Shown here: in pieces, positions 16,647-23,598 of the stretch
Position numbering within the stretch: the stretch's first letter is position 1
Layout of the letters: each line of letters starts with the position of its first letter
Assembly: GCA_020636955.1 (NCBI GenBank)
Contig: JACJWY010000005.1
Coordinates: 108,433 to 172,432, forward strand
From: Thermoleophilales bacterium
GTDB taxonomy: Bacteria > Actinomycetota > Thermoleophilia > Solirubrobacterales > 70-9
Direction of reading: 5' to 3'
Length of the DNA stretch: 64,000 nucleotides
Position numbers and translations under genes: made by a program
Notes under the pieces: generated by a model
Told to the model about the DNA's origin: nothing
The model's database searches: none
Seen by the model: only the letters and a program-made list of their open reading frames with translations

Positions 16647-17903
16647 TCAGCGCTTCAGGAAGCCCGTGGCGACGGCCGACCTGCCGGCCTGGGTGACGCT
16701 GATCTTCAGCTTCACCTTCTTCCGGCCGGTCAGTCGCCTGCGGGCGGATTTCCTGATGTTGACCACGGCCTGAAGCGGACCCGCAGACGGTGCCCGGCCG
16801 TGGTCGGCGGCAATGACGGCGCCTCGGAACTTGACCTTGAAGTCGACCCGGCCCTTGCCGATCGAGGTGAAGTCAATCGTCAGGCCCTTCTTCAGGGCCC
16901 GCTTCAGGCTCGGGTAGGGGAGTTTCACGCCTCCGGGTGAGGGGTCGACCCGGGCCGGACCCCAGTCGGGTTCGGTGCCGCCCGGGATCACCAGTTTCTG
17001 CCCGGCATTGCCGCAATTGCCCAGGTCGCCGGCCCAGATCCCGTCGCTCTCCTCCCAGGCCAGGTGATCGGAATCCGGGGCCCAGGTCGGGGCGGCGATG
17101 CCTTCCTCGGTGTCGGTGATGCAGTCCGGCGTCGGAACGGTCGGGGCCGGACCGGACTTGGCGTTGCCGCTGACCCCGAAGGTGATGATCCGGCTGTCCT
17201 CGCCGTAGCCACGCACCGCCGCCAGGCGTTGTCCGTCCGCTGACAGTTCGCTGTCGCTCAGGTCTGTGGACTGTTCGGCGTAATCGCTGTCATCGAACCA
17301 GTGGACCGGTTCGTGTCCAGGGTCATGGAGCATGACCTGCGATCCGTAGCCGCCGGTCTGGATGGTGCGGGAATTACCCACCCACGACGGATTGTGGAAG
17401 AAGGTCGAGCCGTCCCTGGAAACCGGAGTCCGGCCGCTGGCGTCTGTGTATCCGGTGGCGGTGCGGGGTCCGCAATCAACGGTGGAGTCGCATTCGTAGC
17501 CGACGAAAGACCAGGCGATGATCCGGCCGTTCGGGGAAATCGCTACGTCGACCGGGGCGCCGTCCATCGGGTGGCTGACCGAGTTGGTCAGGGCCGGGGG
17601 GTCAATCTCGCGGATCAGGTCGCCGCTTTGCCTCATCAGGACGATGTCGTTGAGGTGGCCCGCCGCGATGATCCCGTTGTCTGCCTGACTCGGCGAACGG
17701 TAGGGAGAATTTGCGGTTCCGTCCCAGGTGACCCGGAAGCGGTGACTGCCGTCCGGATTGGCGATCCAGACATCGTTGTCGCTTATGTAGGCGATCGAGC
17801 CCCCGCTTGTGGCTCCGGCGGCACTGCTGAATCCCGGCATGACGAGAAAGACGGCGATGACTGCGAAAAGACAACGGACGAAGCTGACGGCAACGGGGCT
17901 CAT
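16647..17903 (-). CDS. Secreted TolB-like beta-propeller (PD40 repeat) protein
   Basis: 418 residues from the ATG at 17903 (MSPVAVSFVRCLFAVIAVFL), which opens a signal peptide. Repeated segments of the PD40/TolB type follow: IAYISDNDVWIANPDGS, VAISPNGRIIAW, ELSADGQRLAAVRGYGEDS and APTWAPDSDHLAWEESDGIW. The last 90 residues are a basic beta-rich tail. It probably works at the cell surface in binding; no enzyme motif is visible. Confidence 0.75.
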   Translation of the reverse strand: MSPVAVSFVRCLFAVIAVFLVMPGFSSAAGATSGGSIAYISDNDVWIANPDGSHRFRVTWDGTANSPYRSPSQADNGIIAAGHLNDIVLMRQSGDLIREIDPPALTNSVSHPMDGAPVDVAISPNGRIIAWSFVGYECDSTVDCGPRTATGYTDASGRTPVSRDGSTFFHNPSWVGNSRTIQTGGYGSQVMLHDPGHEPVHWFDDSDYAEQSTDLSDSELSADGQRLAAVRGYGEDSRIITFGVSGNAKSGPAPTVPTPDCITDTEEGIAAPTWAPDSDHLAWEESDGIWAGDLGNCGNAGQKLVIPGGTEPDWGPARVDPSPGGVKLPYPSLKRALKKGLTIDFTSIGKGRVDFKVKFRGAVIAADHGRAPSAGPLQAVVNIRKSARRRLTGRKKVKLKISVTQAGRSAVATGFLKR

Positions 17904-17999
17904 GGTTCTCCTTGTGGGTGCTGTTGCCAGCAAGCTACGAAGGAGACCTTGCTTCGATATTGCGTGTTTCTTGCCGGGCCACGAGGGCCCGAGACGGGG

Positions 18000-18629
18000 C
18001 TAGTTCACGCCCAGCCCGCCGCCGGCACCGTCGTCGCAGATGCCGTCGCAGGCCCTCAACTGGCGAATGCCGCGAACCATCAGCCCATACTCCTTGCGTC
18101 GCCGGATCTGAAGCCCTTCCAGCTCGTAACGCTTGCCCCCGACGATGATCCCGTCGAAGAGCAGCATCTGCCTTGCCGCCCGCCAGTACCGCCCGGTTCT
18201 GATTGCGCGGCCGATGTTGGTGGCCGGCCGCTTGCCCCGTTTCGGCACGAAGTCCAGGTAGCCGGCTCCGAGGTTGAACGCGAAGGAGGTCAGCGCGGTG
18301 ATCATCGGCGCATTTACCTTCGCTCCGCGGATCCGATCGAAGACGTCTTTCTCGGTCTCCCGCAGGTCCTTGCGCAGGAGCTTCAGGGCCCGGGACTGGG
18401 TCAGGCAGCCCCACTTTCGACGGTCGGCCCGGGTCGGTGGACCGTAATGAAGCAGGTGTCCGTAGCCGATCGTGGCATGGCCGGCCGGGTCGGCGTAGGG
18501 GCATGAGACAAAGCCTTCGAACCCGGCCACGAACCGTGTCGTCTGCATGGTCACGGCCCCGGAATGGGCCGGCGCCCAGAGCAGGACGAGTCCGAGGATG
18601 AGGGGAATGAGGCGGCGCATCGCCTGCAT
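18000..18629 (-). CDS. Secreted GH24 (T4-type) lysozyme
   Basis: 209 residues from the ATG at 18629; an alternative ATG lies at 18620. A signal peptide (LIPLILGLVLLWAPAHSGAV) precedes a GH24 domain. The catalytic triad is spaced as in T4 lysozyme (E11/D20/T26): E38 in FEGF, D47 in PYADPAG and T53 in HATIGYGH. It cleaves peptidoglycan. There are no phage genes around, so it is probably a host wall enzyme or a domesticated copy. The C-terminus is Arg-rich, then a Gly/Asp/Cys tail. Confidence 0.88.
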   Translation of the reverse strand: MQAMRRLIPLILGLVLLWAPAHSGAVTMQTTRFVAGFEGFVSCPYADPAGHATIGYGHLLHYGPPTRADRRKWGCLTQSRALKLLRKDLRETEKDVFDRIRGAKVNAPMITALTSFAFNLGAGYLDFVPKRGKRPATNIGRAIRTGRYWRAARQMLLFDGIIVGGKRYELEGLQIRRRKEYGLMVRGIRQLRACDGICDDGAGGGLGVN

Positions 18630-18755
18630 GGATAGCAGCCCGACGGTTCTCGCCGCCCCCGGCCGTTCCCGGCGAAGGGTGACGCCCACCCCGGGTGCCG
18701 CTCCGCCCAGAGCCCCGGCGTCGCCACGCCCAACGGCGAAGCGACACCGGATGTA

Positions 18756-18839
18756 TGCGGCTGAGAGGAGTCGAACCTCCACGTCCTTGCGGACACAAGC
18801 CCCTCAAGCTTGCGCGTCTACCAATTCCGCCACAGCCGC
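18756..18839 (-). tRNA. tRNA-Leu (GAG anticodon)
   Basis: On the minus strand the acceptor GCGGCTG pairs with CAGCCGC, discriminator A at 18756. The anticodon stem CAAGC/GCTTG encloses TTGAGGG with anticodon GAG, a long variable arm follows (class II tRNA), and the T arm is GAGGTTCGACTCCTC. CCA is not encoded. Confidence 0.93.
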
Positions 18840-18923
18840 AAGAGGACCGCGGATTCTAGGGGACGGGGGCGGGGCGGTGCGGACAGACAATCCGGTCGAC
18901 ATCTTGCGGAATCTGGCTTCGCA

Positions 18924-18937
18924 CGAACATACGTCCG
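18924..18937. promoter_or_regulatory. LexA box 1 (CGAACATACGTCCG)
   Basis: Matches the actinobacterial/Gram-positive SOS box CGAAC-N4-GTTCG at 9 of 10 conserved positions. It lies 87 bp upstream of the lexA start. Confidence 0.7.
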
Positions 18938-18954
18938 CAAGGAGGGTTAGATTA

Positions 18955-18968
18955 CGAACACAGGTTCG
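18955..18968. promoter_or_regulatory. LexA box 2 (CGAACACAGGTTCG)
   Basis: A perfect CGAAC-N4-GTTCG SOS box, 55 bp upstream of the lexA GTG start and 31 bp from box 1. It indicates autoregulation of lexA. Confidence 0.88.
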
Positions 18969-19023
18969 CCACCCCGGGTCGGACCGCTTTCCAAAGCAAG
19001 GCCGAGAGCCGAAAAGGAGCGAC

Positions 19024-19689
19024 GTGGTTGATCTGACCAAAAGACAGCGCGAAATCTTCGACTACATAGGCAAATACACCGACAAGATGGGCTATCCGCC
19101 CACTGTGCGGGAGATCGGCCAGGCGGTCGGCCTGACTTCATCTTCGACCGTCCACGTTCACCTCGCGAACCTGGAGAAGGCCGGCGTGCTCCGGCGTGAT
19201 CCCAGCAAGCCTCGCGCTCTCGAGGTACTGGTCGGCAAAGCGAAAAGCGCGGGGGAGACGGTTCGCGACAGCGCCCGCGAGATGGTCGACACGGTTGCCA
19301 GCGTCGCCTCCGCACCTTCCGGTTTGCCGCTGCTCGGTCGTGTCTCGGCCGGGCCCGGCATCCTCGCCGAGGAGAACATCGAGGACTACGTCGAGGTGCC
19401 AGGGATGATCGGCGGCACCGACGGGGACTACGTCCTCGAGGTCCGTGGCGAAAGCATGAAAAACGCTGGCATCATGGACGGGGACTACGTGATCGTTCAC
19501 CCGGCGCCGGAAGCCCGCAACGGAGAGATCGTGGTCGCCCTGCTCGGGGATGAAGACGCCACCGTCAAGCGCTTCTACAAGGAGAGCGACCACTTCCGGC
19601 TCGAACCCGAAAACGAGACGATGGATCCGATCATCACCACCGATGCCCAGGTCATGGGGAAGGTAATCGGAGTTTTCCGCAAGGTTTAG
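19024..19689 (+). CDS. lexA: LexA, SOS transcriptional repressor
   Basis: 221 residues from GTG at 19024 with AAAGGAG 5 bp upstream. The N-terminal winged helix (KRQREIFDYIGKYTDKMGYP, PTVREIGQAVGLTSSSTVHVH) binds SOS boxes. The C-terminal S24 latent protease has the self-cleavage site A109-G110 (RVSAGPG), catalytic S144 (RGESMKNAGI) and K182 (ATVKRF). RecA filaments trigger its cleavage after DNA damage. Two LexA boxes precede it and a strong terminator follows. Confidence 0.97.
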   Translation: MVDLTKRQREIFDYIGKYTDKMGYPPTVREIGQAVGLTSSSTVHVHLANLEKAGVLRRDPSKPRALEVLVGKAKSAGETVRDSAREMVDTVASVASAPSGLPLLGRVSAGPGILAEENIEDYVEVPGMIGGTDGDYVLEVRGESMKNAGIMDGDYVIVHPAPEARNGEIVVALLGDEDATVKRFYKESDHFRLEPENETMDPIITTDAQVMGKVIGVFRKV

Positions 19690-19721
19690 GTTCGCTGCTT
19701 CGGCACGGGATTGTTGCTTCG

Positions 19722-19747
19722 AAAGGGCGGCCAAGGGGCCGCCCTTT
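19722..19747 (+). terminator. Rho-independent terminator of lexA
   Basis: Perfect 11-bp stem AAAGGGCGGCC / GGCCGCCCTTT with loop AAGG, followed by TCTCGT. It lies 33 bp after the lexA stop. Confidence 0.85.
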
Positions 19748-19814
19748 CTCGTGGTGTACGGGTTTGGCCCGGGCGACCCCAGGGGCCACCAGCCGTCCGC
19801 TGATCTTCGTCGGC

Positions 19815-19865
19815 GGCCGGGAATGACAGCTCACGTACCCGCGACTATCGCGGTCATTCCCGGCC
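19815..19865. repeat. Inverted repeat, 13-bp arms (repeat locus A, left part)
   Basis: GGCCGGGAATGAC (19815-19827) is exactly complementary to GTCATTCCCGGCC (19853-19865). It begins a 420-bp gene-free stretch made mostly of inverted repeats. A nearby 17-bp segment, CTGGCATCCACCCGCTG at 19897-19913, recurs exactly at 49299-49315. Confidence 0.75.
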
Positions 19866-20032
19866 TGTCTCCTCGTCAGCGAACGGCTGGAGGCTCCTGG
19901 CATCCACCCGCTGGGGGCTGGTGGAAGTCTTGGGAGCCTCGGGCCGGTGAAGGTGGCCGCGTGGGTCGGTTCGCTCAGGGTTGGTGGCAACGGTGCCGCC
20001 GGGATCGGTTCGCCCAGGGCTGGTGGTGCCAC

Positions 20033-20077
20033 GGTACCGCAGGTTTCCTACGCCTGAGGTCGTAAACCTGCGGCACC
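20033..20077. repeat. Hairpin with GGTRCCGCAGGTTT arms (repeat locus A)
   Basis: GGTACCGCAGGTTT (20033-20046) pairs with AAACCTGCGGCACC (20064-20077) with one mismatch. The same arm sequence forms the hairpin at 40523-40576 in locus B, and a shortened version (CGGTGCCGC-AGT-GGCACCG) lies near 55376 in locus C. Confidence 0.75.
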
Positions 20078-20132
20078 TGTGTCTCGGATCCGTTGTTGCG
20101 GCTCCGGGGTCGCGTAGCGGGGTTGCGGAGCA

Positions 20133-20237
20133 GGGTTGGTGTAGCCGTGGGGGTTGGCATGCGTCCCCGGGGAACTCCCCGCGGACGAGCGCGGAGCGAG
20201 TCCAAGGGCCCCGGGGACGCATGCCAACCCCCACGGC
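20133..20237. repeat. Dispersed repeat, 29-bp perfect inverted arms (repeat locus A core)
   Basis: The left arm 20144-20172 is exactly complementary to the right arm 20209-20237 (29 of 29 bp), with a 36-nt partly self-complementary spacer. The whole unit, beginning GGGTTGGTGTAGCCGTGGGG, recurs at 55422-55527 in the same orientation, and its left end recurs inverted at 40336-40366. No reading frame or transposase is associated. Confidence 0.88.
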
Positions 20238-20285
20238 GTGACCACCAGGCCGGAAGGTGCGAGCGCCAGGCGCCGGTGCAAATAG

Positions 20286-20307
20286 AAGAGGCCCCGAGGG
20301 GCCTCTT
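20286..20307 (-). terminator. Terminator of rnpB
   Basis: Perfect 10-bp stem AAGAGGCCCC / GGGGCCTCTT with loop GA, directly after the rnpB 3' end. On the minus strand it is followed by CTATTTG. Confidence 0.7.
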
Positions 20308-20312
20308 CCTTA

Positions 20313-20683
20313 GTGGGTCTGTAAGCCGGATCCTGTCTTGAACGACCATCTATCTCACCGGTTGATCGGACCGGTGGGCCCTGGCTCTCGCCGGTCGGGC
20401 CTGCGACCTACCTGGATCTCGCCGGGCCGGGTCGACGATCCTGTTTGGTCTTGCACCGGACGGGGTTTACCTGGCCGCCGTGTCACCACGACGCCGGTGC
20501 GCTCTTACCGCACCTTTTCACCTTTGCCTGATCGCGACTCACGTGTGGTCGCGCCATCGGCCGTGTATTTCTGTGGCACTTTCCCGCGGGTTTCCCCGGG
20601 TGGGCGTTACCCACCGTCCTTGCCCTTCGGTGTCCGGACTTTCCTCGAGGAGTTTTCTCTCTCCCCGCAGCCGTCCGACCCAC
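20313..20683 (-). ncRNA. rnpB: RNase P RNA, bacterial class A
   Basis: About 371 nt. The ends pair (GTGGGTC with GACCCAC) as P1. The conserved cores are present on the minus strand: GAGGAAAGTCCGGACACC near the 5' end, AGGGCAAGGACGGTGGGTAA, CCACAGAAATACA, GGTAAACCCC, and GATAGATGGTCGTTCAAGAC before GGCTTACAGACCCAC. It is the catalytic RNA that trims tRNA 5' ends. Confidence 0.96.
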
Positions 20684-20691
20684 AGCGATCC

Positions 20692-20697
20692 ATTGTA
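20692..20697 (-). promoter_or_regulatory. Likely -10 element of rnpB (TACAAT)
   Basis: On the minus strand TACAAT ends 8 bp before the G that opens the P1 stem of rnpB, the expected spacing for a -10 box. A matching -35 is weak. Confidence 0.5.
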
Positions 20698-20779
20698 GGG
20701 GGCGTTTTGCGAGTGGGTGACTTGGGACCAAGATTGAACGGATGAACGTCACACAAATGAAATGCACATGTTCTTTGAG

Positions 20780-20935
20780 CGTTTGCTAATGTTTCCACAC
20801 CTTCTGCTGAATCTCCGCCTCAAGATCGCGGAGAACGGGGGACCCAACGGACACCGGTCCAGGGGCGAATCACTGGCATCCGCCAGGTAGCGCTGCTCTT
20901 TCAGCGCGAGCCCGACAGCTAACCCCGCAAGCCTT
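20780..20935 (+). ncRNA. c-di-AMP riboswitch (ydaO-yuaA class)
   Basis: The leader carries the conserved blocks in order: GGGGGACCCAA (20837-20847), GGGGCGAATC (20862-20871), CAGGTAGCGCTGCTC, then GCCCGACAGCTAACCCCGCA with AAGCC (20910-20934). This arrangement is the ydaO-yuaA class, which senses c-di-AMP and often controls cell-wall genes in actinobacteria. It ends 20 bp before the ATG of the RlpA-like gene. The outer P1 boundary is approximate. Confidence 0.92.
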
Positions 20936-20954
20936 ACGAAAGAGAGAAGAAGGA

Positions 20955-21653
20955 ATGAATCGCAGCCTCCGGCTGGGCAAACTGAATATCGCTGTTGCTG
21001 CTGCGCTCGTGGTGGCCCTGGCTCTGGTTTCGCTGCTGGTCGGCGGGCAAAACGATCACGCCTCGGCATCCTCGGGAGGCATCGTTCTTTCCTCGCAGAG
21101 TTCGGCCGCCAAGAAAACCTCGGGCACAAGTGCCGTGAAAGGGACCCGTTTCGGGGCCCGGGTGCTTCGCCAGGGCATGGCGGGCGCCGACGTCAAAGTG
21201 CTGAAGAGCATCGTCAGGTCCAAGAACCTACTCTCGGGCGCACTAAACACAACCTTCGACCGCCCTACTACCAGCGCCGTCCGCCGGTTTCAGAGCTCGG
21301 CCAATATGAGCAGGAGCGGTGTGGTCAACAAGGTGACCGCGCGCAAGATGATCGGTTCGCTGAAGACTTCGGAAGCTTCCTGGTACGGACCGGGCCTCTG
21401 GGGTAACGGCACCGCCTGCGGCAAGGTGACCCTGCGTCCGGGCACTATCGGCCTTGCCAACAAGAATCTGCCCTGCGGAACCCGCGTGTTGATCGGCTAC
21501 CGGGGCAAGTTCATCATCGCCCCGGTAATTGATCGCGGCCCTTACATCGCGGGTCGTACCTGGGATTTGACCAAGGCCGCCTCCGACGCGATCGGCCTCA
21601 CCGGAGCCGGCGTCGGCCGGGTCCGCCACGCGATTCTCAGTCGCGGCCGTTAG
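20955..21653 (+). CDS. Secreted peptidoglycan-binding/RlpA-like double-psi barrel protein
   Basis: 232 residues. Signal anchor at about 12-32 (IAVAAALVVALALVSLLVGG), then a peptidoglycan-binding type 1 domain (VLRQGMAGADVKVLKSIV, TTSAVRRFQSSANM) and a C-terminal RlpA-like barrel (EASWYGPGLWGNGTACGK, GLANKNLPCGTRVLIGYRGK, APVIDRGPY). RlpA proteins act on peptidoglycan. The c-di-AMP riboswitch in its leader ties it to wall or osmotic homeostasis. Confidence 0.9.
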   Translation: MNRSLRLGKLNIAVAAALVVALALVSLLVGGQNDHASASSGGIVLSSQSSAAKKTSGTSAVKGTRFGARVLRQGMAGADVKVLKSIVRSKNLLSGALNTTFDRPTTSAVRRFQSSANMSRSGVVNKVTARKMIGSLKTSEASWYGPGLWGNGTACGKVTLRPGTIGLANKNLPCGTRVLIGYRGKFIIAPVIDRGPYIAGRTWDLTKAASDAIGLTGAGVGRVRHAILSRGR

Positions 21654-21855
21654 CCCCCGCGGGAGTCGGTATTGGCTGCAGCGGTTCGGCTCTCGAACTG
21701 GATCGTTCGAGCCACCGGCACCTTTGACGGCCCCCGACCGTTTCTTTGCAGGGAAAAACCGATCCGTCGCGGGTTTTCGGCTGTTTGTACCGTGACCGGC
21801 CGCGTAAACAAGGAATACGCGCCGTGAGACTTAACACAAGGAGCCACTGAAACTG

Positions 21856-22641
21856 ATGTCTGCAAACACCTTCCCGTCCTTCGGTCGCCGGACCGTTATC
21901 GCGTCGGCCCTGGCCGGGTTTATTGCCTTGCTGGCCGGCCTGGCGATCCTCACCGGCCCGGGCAACCAGGCCGATGCCGCGCCGGGCAAGGCCGTGTACC
22001 TCGGCAAGGCGAGCGCCAAGCGCATCGCGCTTTGCCCGGAGCGTTGCCAGTCGGTCGTCATCGTCAGCGGCTTCCAGGCCAAGGCTGGTGGCATCGGCAA
22101 CGCTTATCGCGTTCCTTTCGTCGGTAACGTCACCCGGTGGCGCCTCAAGCTCGGCAAACCGACCATGAAGGACCGCGCCTTCTTCCAGCAGCGCTTCGGT
22201 GCGGTGCCCCAGGCAGCGATCGGGATCCTCGCGAAGAAGGAGCAGGGCGGCAAGATCGTCTACAAGCTTCGTCGCCGTTCCGCGATCCAGAACCTGAACC
22301 GCTTCCTCGGCAAGACGGCGACCTTCAATCTGGCCCAGCCGATCAAGGTGAACAAGGGTGATTATGTGGCGTTGATCGTCCCGACCTGGGCCCCGGCGCT
22401 CTCGGTGCCCGAAGCCTGTTCGACGGTGATGGTGAACGGCAAGGCGCAGATGAAGAACCCTCCGGTCTGCCGGCAGTTCAACGCCAACAACAGCTGGGTC
22501 GCCAGCCGCGATCGCACGACCTGTAGCCAGGCCGTGACGATGAAGAACTCGCAGCCCCAGATTGACGTGAACAGCCTGGCCTCATATGGCTGCCGTTTCA
22601 ACGGCGCGCTCACTTACGGAGTCCGGGTGGAGAGCCGCTAG
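21856..22641 (+). CDS. Secreted protein of unknown function
   Basis: 261 residues with a signal peptide (TVIASALAGFIALLAGLAIL, then ADAAPGKA). The mature part is basic and beta-rich, with Cys residues at CPERCQ, EACST, PVCRQ, TTCSQ and YGCRF that could form disulfides. No family is recognised; its layout (RRSAIQNLNRFLGKTATFNL, QPIKVNKGDYVALIVPTWAP) reads like a carbohydrate-binding-type sandwich, which is only an impression. AAGGAGCC lies upstream at a longer spacing than usual. A strong terminator follows. Confidence 0.7.
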   Translation: MSANTFPSFGRRTVIASALAGFIALLAGLAILTGPGNQADAAPGKAVYLGKASAKRIALCPERCQSVVIVSGFQAKAGGIGNAYRVPFVGNVTRWRLKLGKPTMKDRAFFQQRFGAVPQAAIGILAKKEQGGKIVYKLRRRSAIQNLNRFLGKTATFNLAQPIKVNKGDYVALIVPTWAPALSVPEACSTVMVNGKAQMKNPPVCRQFNANNSWVASRDRTTCSQAVTMKNSQPQIDVNSLASYGCRFNGALTYGVRVESR

Positions 22642-22706
22642 CAGCAAGGAAACAGCAACCGGTTCGAGGGCCGCCAGCGGCTCCCGGCCGGGCTTGAACG
22701 GCACAA

Positions 22707-22739
22707 AAAAGGACGGCCCCGGAACGGGGCCGTCCTTTT
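22707..22739 (+). terminator. Strong Rho-independent terminator
   Basis: Perfect 15-bp stem AAAAGGACGGCCCCG / CGGGGCCGTCCTTTT with GAA loop, then GTTA. It lies 65 bp after the secreted-protein gene and could also stop readthrough from the convergent gene at 22817. Confidence 0.9.
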
Positions 22740-22816
22740 GTTAGGGGGAGAGGCTGATCAGGGGAGTGAGGACAGCCTCGTCCGGGACCTGGGGGAAGGC
22801 CCCTGTTGGGAGTTGA

Positions 22817-23383
22817 TCAGGCGGCGTCGGGCAGAACCCTCGGGGTTGCCTGATCTTTCGGGAGGGCCGCAGCAGCGGCCATCACGCTTTGGAATTCGCC
22901 CATTGCGACGTGAGCAAGGGCCTCGAGGATCTGCTCGTCATCCCAGCCTGCCTCGCGGGCTTCCTCGTGGAGGTAGATCGGCGGGTCGCCGTCGGCCTCC
23001 AGGGCGGCCTTGAGGTAAGTGAGCAGAGCCTGTTCACGCGGGTCCGAAGAAGCGAAGCTTCTCGCCCTCGAAACCTCGTCAAGGCCGAGGCCGGCATTGC
23101 GGGCTGATTTCGCGTACTGAACGACGCTGTAGGAATCGCCCCGGTGTTCGGCCACGGCGAGGGCGATCCGTTGCCGGGTCGCCACGGGGAGCTCGCCCTG
23201 CTGCAGCTCGGCCCGCATTCTCGTGTAGGCGCGAAGGACTGCCGGAGAACCTGCCAGCACTCCGACCAGTTTGTTCACCTGGCGGCCGCCCACCTGGATG
23301 CTTTTGAGGATTGGCGCGCTCTCTTCGGGAGCGGTCAGTTCGTCGTGGATATGGAATCGGCTGACTTCTGTCTTTACGGTCAC
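22817..23383 (-). CDS. Carboxymuconolactone decarboxylase/AhpD-like protein lacking the CxxC
   Basis: 188 residues from GTG at 23383. The helical CMD/AhpD fold is suggested by AGSPAVLRAYTRMRAELQQG, PVATRQRIALAVAEHRGDSY, SVVQYAKSARNAGLGLDE and a C-terminal EQILEALAHVAMGEFQSVM. The peroxidatic CxxC found in AhpD is absent (it reads YSVVQYA), so peroxidase activity is unlikely. It is divergent from glnA across 215 bp with palindromic elements. Confidence 0.7.
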   Translation of the reverse strand: MTVKTEVSRFHIHDELTAPEESAPILKSIQVGGRQVNKLVGVLAGSPAVLRAYTRMRAELQQGELPVATRQRIALAVAEHRGDSYSVVQYAKSARNAGLGLDEVSRARSFASSDPREQALLTYLKAALEADGDPPIYLHEEAREAGWDDEQILEALAHVAMGEFQSVMAAAAALPKDQATPRVLPDAA

Positions 23384-23452
23384 GATGTCACGCTTCCCAG
23401 TGTTTCCAGAAGTAACGCCCGTGATCAGCCTTTAGCCGCCGTTTATCGGACC

Positions 23453-23491
23453 GTTACTTTACTTTTAGCTAGTTACTTACCGCAAGTAAGT
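23453..23491. promoter_or_regulatory. Candidate operator cluster upstream of glnA (GTTACTT repeats and palindrome)
   Basis: GTTACTT occurs at 23453 and 23472 and its complement AAGTAAC at 23410. Overlapping palindromes ACTTAC-N5-GTAAGT (23475-23491) and TTACTT-N5-AAGTAA lie in an AT-rich part of the glnA/CMD divergent region. The GTTAC element recalls the a-box of actinobacterial GlnR sites, but the spacing is not the standard one. Confidence 0.4.
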
Positions 23492-23598
23492 TATACCCCT
23501 TGCGGCGGCGTCTTGCAAGCTCCTTCGCGTATCGTTTCGGCCTGAGGTACCTCGATCCCGGCTCGCAAGCCGTTTATTTCGCCCCTCCAAGGAGTCCG

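Noticed and set aside
18000..18629. Prophage remnant signalled by the GH24 lysozyme
   Set aside because: No holin, tail, integrase or att-like repeats are around it, although a tRNA is adjacent; composition matches neighbours.
18547..19023. N-terminal extension of LexA
   Set aside because: It would run through tRNA-Leu and both LexA boxes; the GTG at 19024 has an excellent ribosome site.
19815..20237. CRISPR-like array in the repeat-rich stretch
   Set aside because: The repeats are few, inverted, of different lengths and not regularly spaced; no cas gene is nearby.
23453..23498. Classical GlnR binding site upstream of glnA
   Set aside because: GTTAC elements are present, but the a/b-box spacing does not match the known pattern; listed only as a candidate operator cluster.
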